A stretch of 64,000 nucleotides of DNA from Planctomycetaceae bacterium (GTDB lineage: Bacteria; Planctomycetota; Planctomycetia; Pirellulales; Pirellulaceae). Both the position numbers and the translations under genes were made by a program. Under the pieces are notes generated by a model that was not told where the DNA came from, did no database searches, and saw only the letters and a list, made by a program, of their open reading frames with translations. Within the stretch, counting starts at the first letter, position 1. Every line of letters starts with the position of its first letter. The stretch lies in assembly GCA_002717145.1 (NCBI GenBank), contig PBCP01000072.1:37410-101409 (forward strand), read 5' to 3'. Positions 1-10,354 of this stretch are shown one piece after another.

Positions 1-1
1 A

Positions 2-430
2 TGGGGGGCGATTCATGGCTCCTACCTCCTCCTAGAACGCGGAGTCAAGACTCTATGGAGGCGAAGGCAAGATAACGTTGGGCTATCACCACTTCAACAA
101 GTGCTCGTCGCCGCATTCACATTTCTTGCAGTATCACTCACCTGGGTTTTCTTTGCCGCACCGAATTGGGAGGCCTGTGAAATTACCTTCCGAAGTTTGG
201 TCGGTGCAACTTCACAACCTATTGCCGTGATGGAAAACATCCAAATCATCTATATTTTGCCGACATTAGTCATCATGTTGCTTGGACACTCCTATATGCG
301 GAACCGGAGACTGGAGGCTGTCGTTTCTAACACTCCAATCTGGCTTTTATTGCTCCTATTCCTTGTTGTTCTTCTCAGTGTTATTTTGACCGGAGGTGGC
401 GAAAGTGCGTTCATCTACTTCCAATTCTAA
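2..430 (+). CDS. MBOAT family O-acyltransferase, 3' part only
   Basis: The reading frame is open from the first bases of the window, so the 5' part lies outside. The visible 142 residues begin with WGAIHGSYLLLER, which fits the active-site region of membrane-bound O-acyltransferases (AlgI/DltB type) with its invariant histidine. Several hydrophobic segments follow, and the protein ends in FIYFQF, a C-terminus typical of the family. Family members move acyl groups across the membrane onto extracellular polysaccharides. The next gene overlaps its 3' end and encodes an SGNH-like protein, the usual partner of MBOAT acyltransferases. The class call is good; the acceptor polymer cannot be told from this fragment. 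Confidence 0.82.
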   Translation, partial: WGAIHGSYLLLERGVKTLWRRRQDNVGLSPLQQVLVAAFTFLAVSLTWVFFAAPNWEACEITFRSLVGATSQPIAVMENIQIIYILPTLVIMLLGHSYMRNRRLEAVVSNTPIWLLLLLFLVVLLSVILTGGGESAFIYFQF

Positions 431-1463
431 AAACGTGTTTCAGCGTGAACTGCCCTCTTCGAATCTTCCAATGGTCGTGATCGGCACATTTGTCCTTTGT
501 GTTGCAACACTCGGGATCATGGAATACCAAATTCGAAAAGAGGGTGGTCTCCCTTCACGAGCTCTAAACATTTCCTTCTGGTTGAATCATCGATTTAAGC
601 TGGACGAACGCCCAAAAAATACAACGGTGCTACTTGGTGCGTCTCGGATGACTTTCGGCTTAGACCAAGATACATGGGAAGAAGAGACTGGTACGCGTCC
701 ACACAACCTTGGCTTACATGGAGCTTCATGCATCCCAATGTTACATGATTATGCCAAAAATACGCAGGGAAACGGAATTGTACTTTGCGCTTTATCCGGC
801 GGCTTTGCATTTGCCAATGAACGTGCTCCTTTCGCTGAGCGTATAAACCATGCAATTCGCGACCTTGATAAGCACAGATATTCTCTCTCCCTTCGTTCTG
901 AGGACATTACAGGCAAATTACTTCAAGCTAGGATTGCTGTTTTAAATCCACGCCTGTACTCACCCACTTCTTATGTACGCGACATTCTTAGATTACCAGC
1001 CCGGAAAAACGAAATCGCTTGGCGTCATATTCCTTACGCGCATCACACCGAAGAGAATCAAGATGTATTCATCAATGATATCGACGACAAATATTATTGG
1101 AATCAATGGGATTTATTGCATGCAACGCCTTTGAGATATATGGAGCGTTTCGCGCCACTCGATTTAGACGAAGCGATCAGCCTAATGAAGAAAGACATAA
1201 AGCTTATCGAAGATCGGGGCGGCAAAGTTATCTTTGTTAGATTTCCGATAAGCAGGTTTTTCGTCGAATGGGAAAATACCAGATTCCCTCGGGAACAATA
1301 CTGGGACAGAATACTGGCAAGCACGGGTTGTCATGGATTCCATTTCCTCGACCATGATGAAACAAAAGACCTTTCCCCACTCGACGGGTCGCATCTTTTA
1401 CCTGAACAAGCCCGGATTTTCACAAAAGCACTTGCTCGGTTCGTTAAGGACTCCGACCAATAG
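405..1463 (+). CDS. Membrane-anchored SGNH/AlgJ-like protein
   Basis: About 352 residues. One transmembrane segment lies near residues 23-41, followed by an extracytoplasmic domain. LLGASRMTFGLD near residue 75 resembles SGNH block I (G-x-S), and LDGSHLLPEQA near the C-terminus supplies the Asp-x-x-His pair, as in AlgJ/AlgX-type acetyl-transfer proteins. I chose GTG at 405 because GGAGGT (392-397) sits 7 bases upstream; an in-frame GTG at 396 would overlap that site. The gene overlaps the end of the MBOAT gene by 26 bases, suggesting translational coupling. It probably accepts or transfers acyl groups delivered by the MBOAT protein. The family assignment rests on short motifs and is moderate. 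Confidence 0.7.
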   Translation: MRSSTSNSKNVFQRELPSSNLPMVVIGTFVLCVATLGIMEYQIRKEGGLPSRALNISFWLNHRFKLDERPKNTTVLLGASRMTFGLDQDTWEEETGTRPHNLGLHGASCIPMLHDYAKNTQGNGIVLCALSGGFAFANERAPFAERINHAIRDLDKHRYSLSLRSEDITGKLLQARIAVLNPRLYSPTSYVRDILRLPARKNEIAWRHIPYAHHTEENQDVFINDIDDKYYWNQWDLLHATPLRYMERFAPLDLDEAISLMKKDIKLIEDRGGKVIFVRFPISRFFVEWENTRFPREQYWDRILASTGCHGFHFLDHDETKDLSPLDGSHLLPEQARIFTKALARFVKDSDQ

Positions 1464-1471
1464 GTACGGCA

Positions 1472-2221
1472 TCACTTCACAAAGATAATCTGGCGTTGGG
1501 CTCTGCTGATGCCGACCAGTCCTTTGCCTTCCTGATCCACAGCAAAACCCTGTCCCGTGAATGGAACCTCTAGGGTCTGTTGATATTTAAGCAAGTCCCC
1601 GCTACGAGGAATTCTTAACGCATAACATTCCTGCTCATCATGACCTGTTACTAATAAACGCCCTTGCCACCAGACTCCACCGGACAAACTGTACTTCCCC
1701 AGCTTTTCAATGACCGCTGCTGGGTAATACCATCGACGAACTTCTTTGAAAGAATTATCAAACTCCACGAGGAAGGTTTCGTGATTAACCTCTCCGTAAA
1801 GGGCAAAATTACACAACCAGCGATTACCTCTTCTGATGATCCAGGTTAAACTTCCTCCGTAATTCCCAAAGTCATGCCATGTACTCAGCTCCATCGTATC
1901 CGGATCCAGCACCTTAACTTCACTGCGTTCAGGCGTTGATGGGTAATTTGAATGGGCGCACAGCAGCTTTCCTTTCCATACAAAACCGCTATTCAAGTGT
2001 ACAGCGTCTCCCTTGCTAGTGCCTTTCGATTCACCTGTGACACGATCGTATTTGGCAATTTCACCACTGTTGATCGCGTACACATACCCATCATGAGTCG
2101 CAGCGGCTTGCACTGCTTGCGGCGAGCTAAGCCTAGACACCTCGTGAAACTCAGCTCCCCAGACACCAGGAATTACAATTCCTGGCAACACGAGCCCTAT
2201 CAGTATTTGATATATCCGCAC
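1472..2221 (-). CDS. Secreted beta-propeller protein, partner of the PLC gene
   Basis: 249 residues with a signal peptide (about residues 1-22) and repeated short beta-blade segments such as GYVYAINSGEIAKYD and GRLLVTGHDEQECYAL, reminiscent of glutamine-cyclotransferase or NHL-like propellers. It starts at GTG 2221, with GGAG 8 bases upstream inside the end of the PLC gene; only 2 bases separate the two genes, so they are one operon. The propeller resembles the C-terminal half of the GDPD protein at 44100-45683: both have a D-x-x-T-x-E segment followed by a tryptophan and then LTWI. This suggests a module that works with PLC-fold phosphodiesterases. No enzyme motif is visible; a binding or sensing role is inference. 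Confidence 0.7.
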   Translation of the reverse strand: MRIYQILIGLVLPGIVIPGVWGAEFHEVSRLSSPQAVQAAATHDGYVYAINSGEIAKYDRVTGESKGTSKGDAVHLNSGFVWKGKLLCAHSNYPSTPERSEVKVLDPDTMELSTWHDFGNYGGSLTWIIRRGNRWLCNFALYGEVNHETFLVEFDNSFKEVRRWYYPAAVIEKLGKYSLSGGVWWQGRLLVTGHDEQECYALRIPRSGDLLKYQQTLEVPFTGQGFAVDQEGKGLVGISRAQRQIIFVK

Positions 2222-2223
2222 GG

Positions 2224-3135
2224 TTACTTCTCCAACTTAAAATTCTGACGATAGATCGCTCTGCTCAATTCAGGGGTCATGAAATCGGTAACTACGCAGC
2301 CCAACCGCCGCTGATTGGAATGCCCGAGAAATTCTATCAACTTCGGGTTAATAGCGTCGCTAATCGCTTCAATATTTGGAAGGCCTAACACGTTTTTTAC
2401 ATAACCACTCGTGAAATTCAGATGGAGGATTCTTTCATCGTCTATGTTTTTGGCCTGATGCAAAGCATCCTTCACTAGCGACCATTTAGCAGAAGCGTTA
2501 GGCAATTCAAAACGATCCTGAACAAATAGCTGTCTACCCTGATAAGCCCCACTGTGTCCCCAATTCGTCGCGTCAATTCCCAGATCCGGTTTGGTAGGAA
2601 AACGCCGCAACAAGACGACTTTACCTCGCACCTCCTTCAACTGAGGTAGATGGCCTTTCGTAAAATATAGACCGCCTGAATTCTCAATATACTGTCGAAC
2701 TGTTTGATCAAAGGGCTTACTTATTCTCCGAGGCGAGTTTTCCTGCTTCAGGGTGACCAGGAGCACTTCCTTATCGTGCTTCTTGAGAAAGGTCCGCATG
2801 ACGTTTTCTATTTCATCATACGATTGTTTCTGAAATACAGGTCCGTGATAGATGGTAAAGCGGTCATCTTCGTGCCGACAACGAATATCGAAAAACCTAA
2901 CTCCTGATTCAAGTTGGTCGGCAATCGTCATGGTTTGACAAGCGGCGGTTCCGGCGATTGGTTCGTACAGTGCGCCGCTATTATGTGTACCGGGAATAGA
3001 CAAGTCGCTAATCCATGTCGTATCTGACAGCTGTGACATCCATGAGCGTCCAGTCGGGTTGCGAGTAATTTCCTGCCCCAGGGCACAAACCGCCACAAAA
3101 CAGCTGAAGCTACAAAACACCAAATGTCTTATCAT
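2224..3135 (-). CDS. Secreted PI-PLC X-domain phosphodiesterase
   Basis: 303 residues with a signal peptide (about 1-21). The X-domain signature is clear: SIPGTHNSG with the first catalytic His at residue 51, GVRFFDIRCR with the metal or substrate acidic region near 79-87, and YHGP with the second His at 97. The enzyme should cleave phosphatidylinositol or related glycerophosphodiester head groups through a cyclic intermediate, outside the cytoplasm. The start is ATG 3135 with AGGT 9 bases upstream; a TTG one codon earlier is less likely. It is followed 2 bases later by the propeller gene. The C-terminus is shorter than in eukaryotic PLCs and lacks Y and C2 domains, as usual for bacterial enzymes. 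Confidence 0.85.
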   Translation of the reverse strand: MIRHLVFCSFSCFVAVCALGQEITRNPTGRSWMSQLSDTTWISDLSIPGTHNSGALYEPIAGTAACQTMTIADQLESGVRFFDIRCRHEDDRFTIYHGPVFQKQSYDEIENVMRTFLKKHDKEVLLVTLKQENSPRRISKPFDQTVRQYIENSGGLYFTKGHLPQLKEVRGKVVLLRRFPTKPDLGIDATNWGHSGAYQGRQLFVQDRFELPNASAKWSLVKDALHQAKNIDDERILHLNFTSGYVKNVLGLPNIEAISDAINPKLIEFLGHSNQRRLGCVVTDFMTPELSRAIYRQNFKLEK

Positions 3136-3206
3136 CAACTTTGACCTAATCCCTTCCCATACATACGATCAATCACTACTTCCACCCAATACAGACGAAA
3201 AGATAT

Positions 3207-3239
3207 TACTGCTTTCCTGCCATCACGTTGCAGTATAAT
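3207..3239 (+). promoter_or_regulatory. Candidate sigma-70-type promoter for the PSD1 operon
   Basis: The 146-base gap between the divergent PLC and PSD1 genes contains a perfect TATAAT at 3234-3239, 42 bases before the PSD1 start. No good -35 box is seen at the usual distance (weak match near 3211-3216), so the call rests on the -10 box and its position. Confidence 0.35.
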
Positions 3240-3281
3240 GAACCCCTGTAGACGCGATACGACCATTGTAAAAGATGTCCC

Positions 3282-6200
3282 ATGGCCTGTTTAACGAATT
3301 GCCTGCTTATCCTTGTATTTCTGAATGCACAAATCGCTGCTTCCGAGGCCGTTGACTACACTACTGACATCAAACCAATTCTGGTCCATAAATGCTATGC
3401 CTGTCACGGGGTATTGAAACAGCAGGGAGGCCTGCGGTTGGACACAGGAAAGTCCCTAATCGAAGGTGGACAATCGGGCGCGACTATCAACTTAAACAAT
3501 CCTCTTGAGAGTTTATTACTTTCGGTTCTAACCGGAGAAGCCGGGTTTAGAATGCCACCAGAAGACGAAGGCTCCCACCTTTCCGCCGACGAATTAGATC
3601 TTTTTCGAAATTGGATCTCTCAGGGCGCAAGAGTACCCGATGACGAAGAACCGCAGGCAGACCCTAAAGCATGGTGGTCATATCAACTGATTAGCCGACC
3701 AGCGATCCCCGGGACCGAGTCTGACTGGGCTCGCAATGCGATCGACCGTTTTATCGACCAGACGCGTCGACAACAACAGTTAAGCCATATGGACGAAGCC
3801 AGTCGAGAGCAATGGATTCGACGTGTCTATATTGACCTCATAGGCCTGCCACCAACTCGAAAGGAGTTACACGCCTTTCTAGGTGACGACAGCCACCATG
3901 CCTACGAAAAAGTTGTGGATTCATTACTCAGCAGGCCTCAGTACGGAGAACGTTGGGGACGCCACTGGATGGATATTTGGCGTTATAGCGATTGGTACGG
4001 TAGCCGGGCGATTAACGAAATCAGATACAGCCAACGACACATCTGGCGTTGGCGTGACTGGATAGTCCGATCACTAAACGAAGACAAAGGGTATGACCAA
4101 ATGGTGACGGAAATGCTGGCCGCTGATGAAATCGCCGGCCAAGACAAGGATACTGTCGTTGCGACAGGCTACCTCGGGCGTAATTGGTACAAGTTCGATC
4201 GCAATGTTCGGCTTTTCGATACAGTTGAACGCACGGCCGAAGCGTTCCTTGGGCTTACCCTACGCTGTGCCAGATGTCACGACCACAAATATGACCCTAT
4301 TACTCAGGAGGAATACTACAGGTTTCGAGCATTTTTTGAGCCGCAATACGTACGGACGGATCCGGTTTCTGCCCTATCCGACACCCAAAAGGATGCCACA
4401 TTAGGCCCATACCCGGATGATGGACTACCAGTGGTGTTTGATCACGAACCGGAAAGGCCAACCTATCGATTCAATCGAGGCGATGACCGTTTCCCAGATG
4501 AGTCCAAGGTATTAAAACCTGGAGTTCCCAAAGCTCTAGGCGGTCCTGAACTTGAGATAATACCCATCACTCTTCCTGCCGAAGTTTGGTATCCGATTCT
4601 ACGTGAAGGTGTGCGAAACACACTTCTTGAAAAAGCAAAGGCAACGATTGAAGACACTCAGGCTAAATTAATCGAGGCAAAGGAGGATCTACGATCGCTC
4701 GACCTTCGAATCAAAGAACTTCAGGCAACAAACGATCCTGACGCCGTTTTAGAGGAAATCTTTATACACGAGAATTTCCTCGAAGCCGATCCTAACCGTT
4801 GGGAGATCGTTAAGGGTAACTGGAAATATGAAGATGGTCATCTCACCCTTAAGGACGTGACTAGCTTTGCTACAATTGCAACGAAAGCGAATCATCCGCG
4901 TGATTTTACTGCACACCTAAAATACAAAACGCTTGAGCGCGGTAGTTATCGCTCGGTCGGAATCAGCTATGACTATCTCGATACCGGCAATAGCCAGGAT
5001 GTATATACAAGCACAAACGACAACATGCCAACGGTACAGGCATTCCACCGTGTCGCCGGCAAACAGACTTATCCTTCTGAAGGTACAGTTTATCTTGACT
5101 TAAAGATTGGCCAACTTGTCTCTCTGGACGTCACAGTCAAAGGTTCCAGTCTGACTATTGATGTTGACGGCGATCGTAAGCTGGAATACGTGCTGCCAGT
5201 CAAACGTCAGGATGGAAAATTCTCAATCTGGGTTCATAATGGTTCAGCTGAATTTCACGAATTGAAAATTACGAATCTAAAAGAGTCACTCGAGACACTT
5301 CAACGCCGAAGGCAGACTTTATTAAACAACATCGCATTTGCAGAAAAGGAATTGGATTGCGCTGAATCCGAGTTATTGTCAATCCAGGATCGATTAAGAG
5401 CCGCGATTGCAGAATACATACAACCCACCCTTAATCTGGCTGAACTCAAGAAACAGGCAGTTCTCGCAGAGGTCGCTGCCAACATCGATAAAGCTGAACT
5501 CGAGATTATGCGAATTCAACGATTACCCCAGACTGCAGACACATTAATGGAACTTGAAAACGCCAATAAAGATCTGGATACTGCCAGAGCGAAACTCGAA
5601 AATCCCGGCGATAAGTATTCAGCTCTTGGACTCCAACACTCGAAGACAAGCACTGGCCGACGAGCAGCGTTAGCTCGTTGGATCACGCATGCATCTAACC
5701 CACGAACGGCAAGAATTGCCGTCAATCATCTATGGGGCCGTCATTTCGGCACTCCATTGGTTTCAACCACGGAAAACTTTGGCCTCAATGGTAAAACCCC
5801 GTCACATCCAGAACTTCTAAACTGGCTCGCAGCGGAATTGGTGTCAAACAACTGGCAAATGAAACATATTCACAAGTTAATTGTCCTTTCGGCGACGTAC
5901 CGACTGTCTTCACGGACCGACCCTGCAATGATGAAGCAGGACCCAGATAATCGATATTACTGGCGTATGAATTCGAGACGAATGGAAGCCGAAGTGGTAC
6001 GTGACTCTGCTTTGTATTTAGCCGGGCAAATTGACCTTATGCTTGGCGGTCCGGAGATCGATCAAAAGTCAGGAGAAACAAACTTCCGCCGAAGCCTATA
6101 CTTCCGAAACACTCCAAATGAAAAGATGGATTTTCTGGAAGTGTTTGACGTCGCTGATCCGAATTCCTGTTATCGTCGAAAACAAAGTGTAGTTCCTCAT

Positions 6201-6518
6201 CAGGCTCTGGCCAAAATGAATAGTGCACTGATGCAAAACAGTGCCAAACTCATAGCCTCTCGTCTTTCAGGCGATGACGAGACCTTTATCCGTTCCGGTT
6301 TCGAGACGGTGCTCAACAGGGAACCAACTCAGGCAGAAATGAAGCTATGTGAACAATTTCTGAACGATCAACAGGTAACGCTAACAGATGGCACCGCAGT
6401 TAAGTTCCCCAATAGCTCCGCGACGATTAAAGCACCCGCTACTGCCCCCCATGCCCGTGCCAGAGAAAACCTGATCCACGTACTACTTTTACACAATGAT
6501 TTCGTGACAGTGAGATGA
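3282..6518 (+). CDS. PSD1 protein: planctomycete cytochrome + DUF1549 + DUF1553
   Basis: 1078 residues with a signal peptide (about 1-21). The planctomycete cytochrome domain has CYACH at 38-42 and a RMPP segment near residue 100. DUF1549 follows (about 150-370) with a second motif, CARCH, at 329-333. A coiled-coil stretch near 450-485 leads into an inserted jelly-roll-like domain (about 490-660, [10 protein letters not shown]...), resembling DUF1080/LamG folds. A second coiled coil precedes DUF1553 (about 780-1070, with [13 protein letters not shown] and SHPELLNWL). The family is abundant in Planctomycetota, is expected to be exported and to bind c-type haem, and has no established reaction. 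It overlaps the DUF1501 gene by 4 bases (ATGA), the usual pair for this family. Confidence 0.92.
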   Translation: MACLTNCLLILVFLNAQIAASEAVDYTTDIKPILVHKCYACHGVLKQQGGLRLDTGKSLIEGGQSGATINLNNPLESLLLSVLTGEAGFRMPPEDEGSHLSADELDLFRNWISQGARVPDDEEPQADPKAWWSYQLISRPAIPGTESDWARNAIDRFIDQTRRQQQLSHMDEASREQWIRRVYIDLIGLPPTRKELHAFLGDDSHHAYEKVVDSLLSRPQYGERWGRHWMDIWRYSDWYGSRAINEIRYSQRHIWRWRDWIVRSLNEDKGYDQMVTEMLAADEIAGQDKDTVVATGYLGRNWYKFDRNVRLFDTVERTAEAFLGLTLRCARCHDHKYDPITQEEYYRFRAFFEPQYVRTDPVSALSDTQKDATLGPYPDDGLPVVFDHEPERPTYRFNRGDDRFPDESKVLKPGVPKALGGPELEIIPITLPAEVWYPILREGVRNTLLEKAKATIEDTQAKLIEAKEDLRSLDLRIKELQATNDPDAVLEEIFIHENFLEADPNRWEIVKGNWKYEDGHLTLKDVTSFATIATKANHPRDFTAHLKYKTLERGSYRSVGISYDYLDTGNSQDVYTSTNDNMPTVQAFHRVAGKQTYPSEGTVYLDLKIGQLVSLDVTVKGSSLTIDVDGDRKLEYVLPVKRQDGKFSIWVHNGSAEFHELKITNLKESLETLQRRRQTLLNNIAFAEKELDCAESELLSIQDRLRAAIAEYIQPTLNLAELKKQAVLAEVAANIDKAELEIMRIQRLPQTADTLMELENANKDLDTARAKLENPGDKYSALGLQHSKTSTGRRAALARWITHASNPRTARIAVNHLWGRHFGTPLVSTTENFGLNGKTPSHPELLNWLAAELVSNNWQMKHIHKLIVLSATYRLSSRTDPAMMKQDPDNRYYWRMNSRRMEAEVVRDSALYLAGQIDLMLGGPEIDQKSGETNFRRSLYFRNTPNEKMDFLEVFDVADPNSCYRRKQSVVPHQALAKMNSALMQNSAKLIASRLSGDDETFIRSGFETVLNREPTQAEMKLCEQFLNDQQVTLTDGTAVKFPNSSATIKAPATAPHARARENLIHVLLLHNDFVTVR

Positions 6519-7975
6519 TGACTAATTACCCCACACCTAAAAACCCGCCTGATCGCCGGCAATTCCTGGCGGACTGTGGACTTGGCTTTACCGGCCTGGC
6601 ATTAGGGTCGGTCTTGGCCCGTGATTCAAACGCGATCGATAATCTGCGTTTACCTCATGTAGCCGCTAAAGCCAAAAGTGTAATTTGGTTTTTCATGAAC
6701 GGCGGGACCAGTCACCTTGAATCGTTCGACCCCAAACCTGCTCTGAATAAATACGCCGGATTAACAATCGATGAGTCGCCTCACAAAGACGAAATCCTGA
6801 ACTCTCCATTCTACCGAAAGAATGTCCGCGACTTTTCCGGGGTTCCACGCGATTTGATGCCAAAGCTTTATCCTTTACAGGTAGGCTTCCGAAAATGGGG
6901 GGGAAATGGAATCGAAGTTAGTAACTGGTTCCCTCATATTGCCGGATGCATCGATGACATCGCCATCGTCCGTTCAATGTGGACCACCGATAACGATCAC
7001 GCGGCTCAACTGCAATTCCATACCGGGCGGCATATCTTCGATGGCTTCTACCCATCTATCGGATCCTGGGTTCATTATGGACTTGGAAGCCTCAACGATA
7101 ATCTTCCTCAATTTGTAGTGATGGGACCTCCTCCCGGCGACTGTTGCGGAGGAGTCGGAGCGCACGACGGTAGCTATCTGGGGCCTGAACACTCCGGTGT
7201 GCGAATGGCAATCGACCCGAAGAACCCTCTGGCATTCGGAACTCCTGGAAATCACGTCAGCAAACGCGAACGTCGCCAGCAATTAGATTTATTGCGGGAT
7301 TTGAACGAATTGACGGCCATCAAATATCCCGACGACTCTGAATTACGAGCACGCATAAAGTCACATGAATTAGCTTTTCGAATGCAGATGTCCGTCCCCA
7401 AAGTCGTTGATTTCGCACAGGAAACAGAAGCCACCCTCAGCCTCTACGGTGTCGACCAACAGGAAACTCAGGCATTCGGCCAACAAGCATTGGCAGCCCG
7501 TCGATTGGTAGAACAGGGCGTTCGCTTTGTTCAAATTTACGATGGTGGGGGTGGTGGAGGTGGATGGGATGCGCATAGCAAGCTAAAGGACAATCATACG
7601 CGAAATTGCAAGCGGGTCGATAAACCCATTGCAGGTCTCATCAATGACCTTAAGCAACGAGGCCTTCTGGATGAAACGTTGGTTGTGTGGGCAACCGAGT
7701 TTGGGCGGACACCAGGTGCCGAACGTTCTGACGGCCGTGACCATCACCCATACGGTTTCTCAGTTTTTATGGCCGGTGGCGGTCTAAAAGGAGGAATCGT
7801 TCATGGAGCAACTGATGAGCTTGGCTTTCACGCAGTACAAGACCGGCACTATGTCACTGATATACATGCGACGATCCTCCACCAATGTGGTCTGGATTCG
7901 CGCAGACTAGAAGTCCCTGGGCAGAAACGTCTGGATATTGATCATGGCGTGCCGATCATGGATATCATTAGCTAA
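6515..7975 (+). CDS. DUF1501 protein (alkaline phosphatase-like superfamily)
   Basis: 486 residues. [18 protein letters not shown] near the N-terminus is a Tat-like signal. Family landmarks include [15 protein letters not shown] (about 66-80), a glycine-rich stretch ending in GGWDAH (about 345-352), EFGRTPG and [12 protein letters not shown]1501 belongs to the alkaline phosphatase/sulfatase superfamily; its substrate is unknown. The ATG overlaps the stop of the PSD1 gene by 4 bases, so translation is probably coupled, and the sulfatase gene follows after 41 bases. Such PSD1-DUF1501-sulfatase trains recur in planctomycete genomes. This copy keeps the W-D-x-H motif that is interrupted in the broken paralogue near 46690. 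Confidence 0.92.
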   Translation: MMTNYPTPKNPPDRRQFLADCGLGFTGLALGSVLARDSNAIDNLRLPHVAAKAKSVIWFFMNGGTSHLESFDPKPALNKYAGLTIDESPHKDEILNSPFYRKNVRDFSGVPRDLMPKLYPLQVGFRKWGGNGIEVSNWFPHIAGCIDDIAIVRSMWTTDNDHAAQLQFHTGRHIFDGFYPSIGSWVHYGLGSLNDNLPQFVVMGPPPGDCCGGVGAHDGSYLGPEHSGVRMAIDPKNPLAFGTPGNHVSKRERRQQLDLLRDLNELTAIKYPDDSELRARIKSHELAFRMQMSVPKVVDFAQETEATLSLYGVDQQETQAFGQQALAARRLVEQGVRFVQIYDGGGGGGGWDAHSKLKDNHTRNCKRVDKPIAGLINDLKQRGLLDETLVVWATEFGRTPGAERSDGRDHHPYGFSVFMAGGGLKGGIVHGATDELGFHAVQDRHYVTDIHATILHQCGLDSRRLEVPGQKRLDIDHGVPIMDIIS

Positions 7976-8016
7976 CTCCACAACATTCTACGTACTAATC
8001 CACCGAGAGACAAACC

Positions 8017-10269
8017 ATGCGTTTCATTCCATTTCTATTGACGCTCATCGCCATCTTTTGCCCTTACTCCATCAGCGCAGGACAGATTACGCCTCCCAAT
8101 GTGATTGTCATACTCGTTGATGACCAGGGGTATTATGATCTTGGATGTTATGGGGCGACTGAGGTTAAGACGCCAAACATCGACGCAATGGCGAACGATG
8201 GAATACTCTTTACAGATTATTATGCTGCTGCGCCTATCTGCAGTGCCTCTCGTGCAGGTTTGCTAACCGGTTGTTATCCCCGACGTGTTGGAAATCATAT
8301 TTGGGTACATCGAGCAGATTCAGATTACGGCATCCATCCGAACGAGTTAACAATGGCTGAATTATTCCAACAGGCAGGCTACGCCACTGCCTGTATCGGC
8401 AAATGGCATCTTGGATTTCGGCCGCCTTTTCTTCCACGCAATCAGGGATTTGACCACTACTTTGGATTACTACATAATCTTGATCCGGTGGAAGTCGTAT
8501 ATTTTGAAGAGGAGGGCGGAGTACCACTAATCCGAAATGATGAGATACTCAAACGCCCCGCCGAACCTGCTGAATTAACGAAACTGTATACGGACGAGGC
8601 GATCGAATTTATCACCGCCAACCAATCAAAACCGTTTTTTCTTTATCTGCCTCACACCATGCTTCATGTGCCACTTGGCGTTAGCGAAGAATTCAAAGGC
8701 AGCTCTCAGTGGGGAGAATATGGCGATGCGATTCAGGAACTGGACCATCATATAGGACGACTCCTTGCGACGATAAAGAATCTTAAACTCGATCAAAATA
8801 CGATCGTTATATATGCTTCAGACAATGGTCGTGGCCCTGGAAGAAATCCTTCACAACCATTGCGTGGCAATAAACTGACAACCTGGGAGGCCGGAATCAG
8901 AGTACCTGCTGTCATCTGGGGTCCGGGCCGAGGAATTCAAACCGCAACGAAATCACAAACTCCAATACGTGCAATGGATTGGTTTCCCACTCTTGCAAGC
9001 CTCGCAAATATCAAGGTCCCTGAAAGTCTCGTAATCGACGGGCGTGACGTAAGTCCCGTACTACTGGGAGATACAGCAAGTGTCCCCGCTGCCGCCATGA
9101 AGAAATCTATCAACGCCGCACTCCCTCTGAATCGCAGATGGGACCCGGATGGCGAATGGGCCCCAATCATACAACGCCATGAATATAACGACGCATTTTT
9201 TTATCACGGCAGTGAAGGCACATTAGCCGCTGTACGATGGAATAATTGGAAGCTTACCATCAATCCCAATTTAACTCTTTACGACTTGCATAAAGATCCG
9301 GGCGAATCCATGCCTGTAAGGAACAGGGAGGTCATGCGAAAGCTGCGCGGCATGGTAGTCCTGTTTCAGGAAGAAATGCGATTAGACGCGCGGGAGGCAG
9401 GAATCGCCACACTCCCTAGGTCCGCCGACTTGCCCACCAGGATATCCCAACCGACTATTGACTCGCTTCACGAAAAAAGAAACGTCACCTACGCAGCGTA
9501 TGGCAATCGAACATTGCAAATGGATATTTACCGCCCCAAAGGGACATGGGGTAAGCTACCCGCGATAGTGTGCATTCATGGCGGTGGGTGGGCCAAGGGC
9601 GGTCGACTTAACCACGCTAATATTGCTAAGGCCATCGCCTCTCATGGATTTGTCACCGCCACCATTTCATATCGGTTGAGTGGTGAAGCTCAATTTCCAG
9701 CTCAAATATACGACTGTAAGGCTGCAGTACGTTTTCTTCGAGCTCACGCCGACGAACTTGGAATTGACTCACAACACATCGGAGCGATCGGCCTATCTGC
9801 AGGTGGCCATCTGACTGCTTTGCTCGCGACTACTGGCAACGTAAAGTCACTGGAAGGCAACGGTGGCAACCCCGATTTCAGCAGTGCCATCCAGGCCGCC
9901 GTGCCGATGGGCGCTCAGACCGACTTCCTATCAGAACGAGTCCGGAATGTCGCTGCATCTAAGGAAAAGGGCAACATCTGGCGACAGTTTCTTGGCGGAA
10001 CGCAACAAGAACAACCCGAAACCTACAAATTAGCATCTCCCATCGAGCACCTGACTGCTAAAACTCCGCCAATTTGGTTCATCACAGGTGAGCTTGATGA
10101 CGCAAGTACTCACGCAACGATGTTTCGCAACAAAATGGAACAACTCCACAATGAATCCGGGTTAACCCTTATCGAGAGTGCTCCACACGGATTCCTCCAC
10201 AAACAAGGATGGTTTGATCAGGCAATTGAAAAAGCTGTCGAACACTTCAAGACACAGCTTGTGAAATAA
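8017..10269 (+). CDS. Sulfatase fused to an alpha/beta-hydrolase esterase
   Basis: 750 residues with a signal peptide (about 1-22). The N-terminal type I sulfatase has the metal pair DD in VDDQGYYDLG and the formylglycine motif C-S-A-S-R with Cys75, followed by GKWHLG and SDNGR. From about residue 490 a BD-FAE/esterase domain begins: oxyanion motif HGGGW, nucleophile GLSAGG, Asp in GELDD and His in APHGF. All three residues of the triad are present, so both halves look active. The product could remove a sulfate and an acyl ester from the same glycan. It is the third gene of the PSD1-DUF1501 operon and converges on another DUF1501 gene. Confidence 0.93.
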   Translation: MRFIPFLLTLIAIFCPYSISAGQITPPNVIVILVDDQGYYDLGCYGATEVKTPNIDAMANDGILFTDYYAAAPICSASRAGLLTGCYPRRVGNHIWVHRADSDYGIHPNELTMAELFQQAGYATACIGKWHLGFRPPFLPRNQGFDHYFGLLHNLDPVEVVYFEEEGGVPLIRNDEILKRPAEPAELTKLYTDEAIEFITANQSKPFFLYLPHTMLHVPLGVSEEFKGSSQWGEYGDAIQELDHHIGRLLATIKNLKLDQNTIVIYASDNGRGPGRNPSQPLRGNKLTTWEAGIRVPAVIWGPGRGIQTATKSQTPIRAMDWFPTLASLANIKVPESLVIDGRDVSPVLLGDTASVPAAAMKKSINAALPLNRRWDPDGEWAPIIQRHEYNDAFFYHGSEGTLAAVRWNNWKLTINPNLTLYDLHKDPGESMPVRNREVMRKLRGMVVLFQEEMRLDAREAGIATLPRSADLPTRISQPTIDSLHEKRNVTYAAYGNRTLQMDIYRPKGTWGKLPAIVCIHGGGWAKGGRLNHANIAKAIASHGFVTATISYRLSGEAQFPAQIYDCKAAVRFLRAHADELGIDSQHIGAIGLSAGGHLTALLATTGNVKSLEGNGGNPDFSSAIQAAVPMGAQTDFLSERVRNVAASKEKGNIWRQFLGGTQQEQPETYKLASPIEHLTAKTPPIWFITGELDDASTHATMFRNKMEQLHNESGLTLIESAPHGFLHKQGWFDQAIEKAVEHFKTQLVK

Positions 10270-10354
10270 TACCACACTCGATTTGACAGATTGATTCTTA
10301 AGCAAACAACCGGGCCAACTCAGCCTGATGACGCCTCGGATGGCTCTTAGTGAA

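Noticed and set aside
595..855. Antisense open frame inside the SGNH-like gene, and many similar antisense frames across the window
   Set aside because: They mirror well-supported genes on the other strand and have no protein family features.
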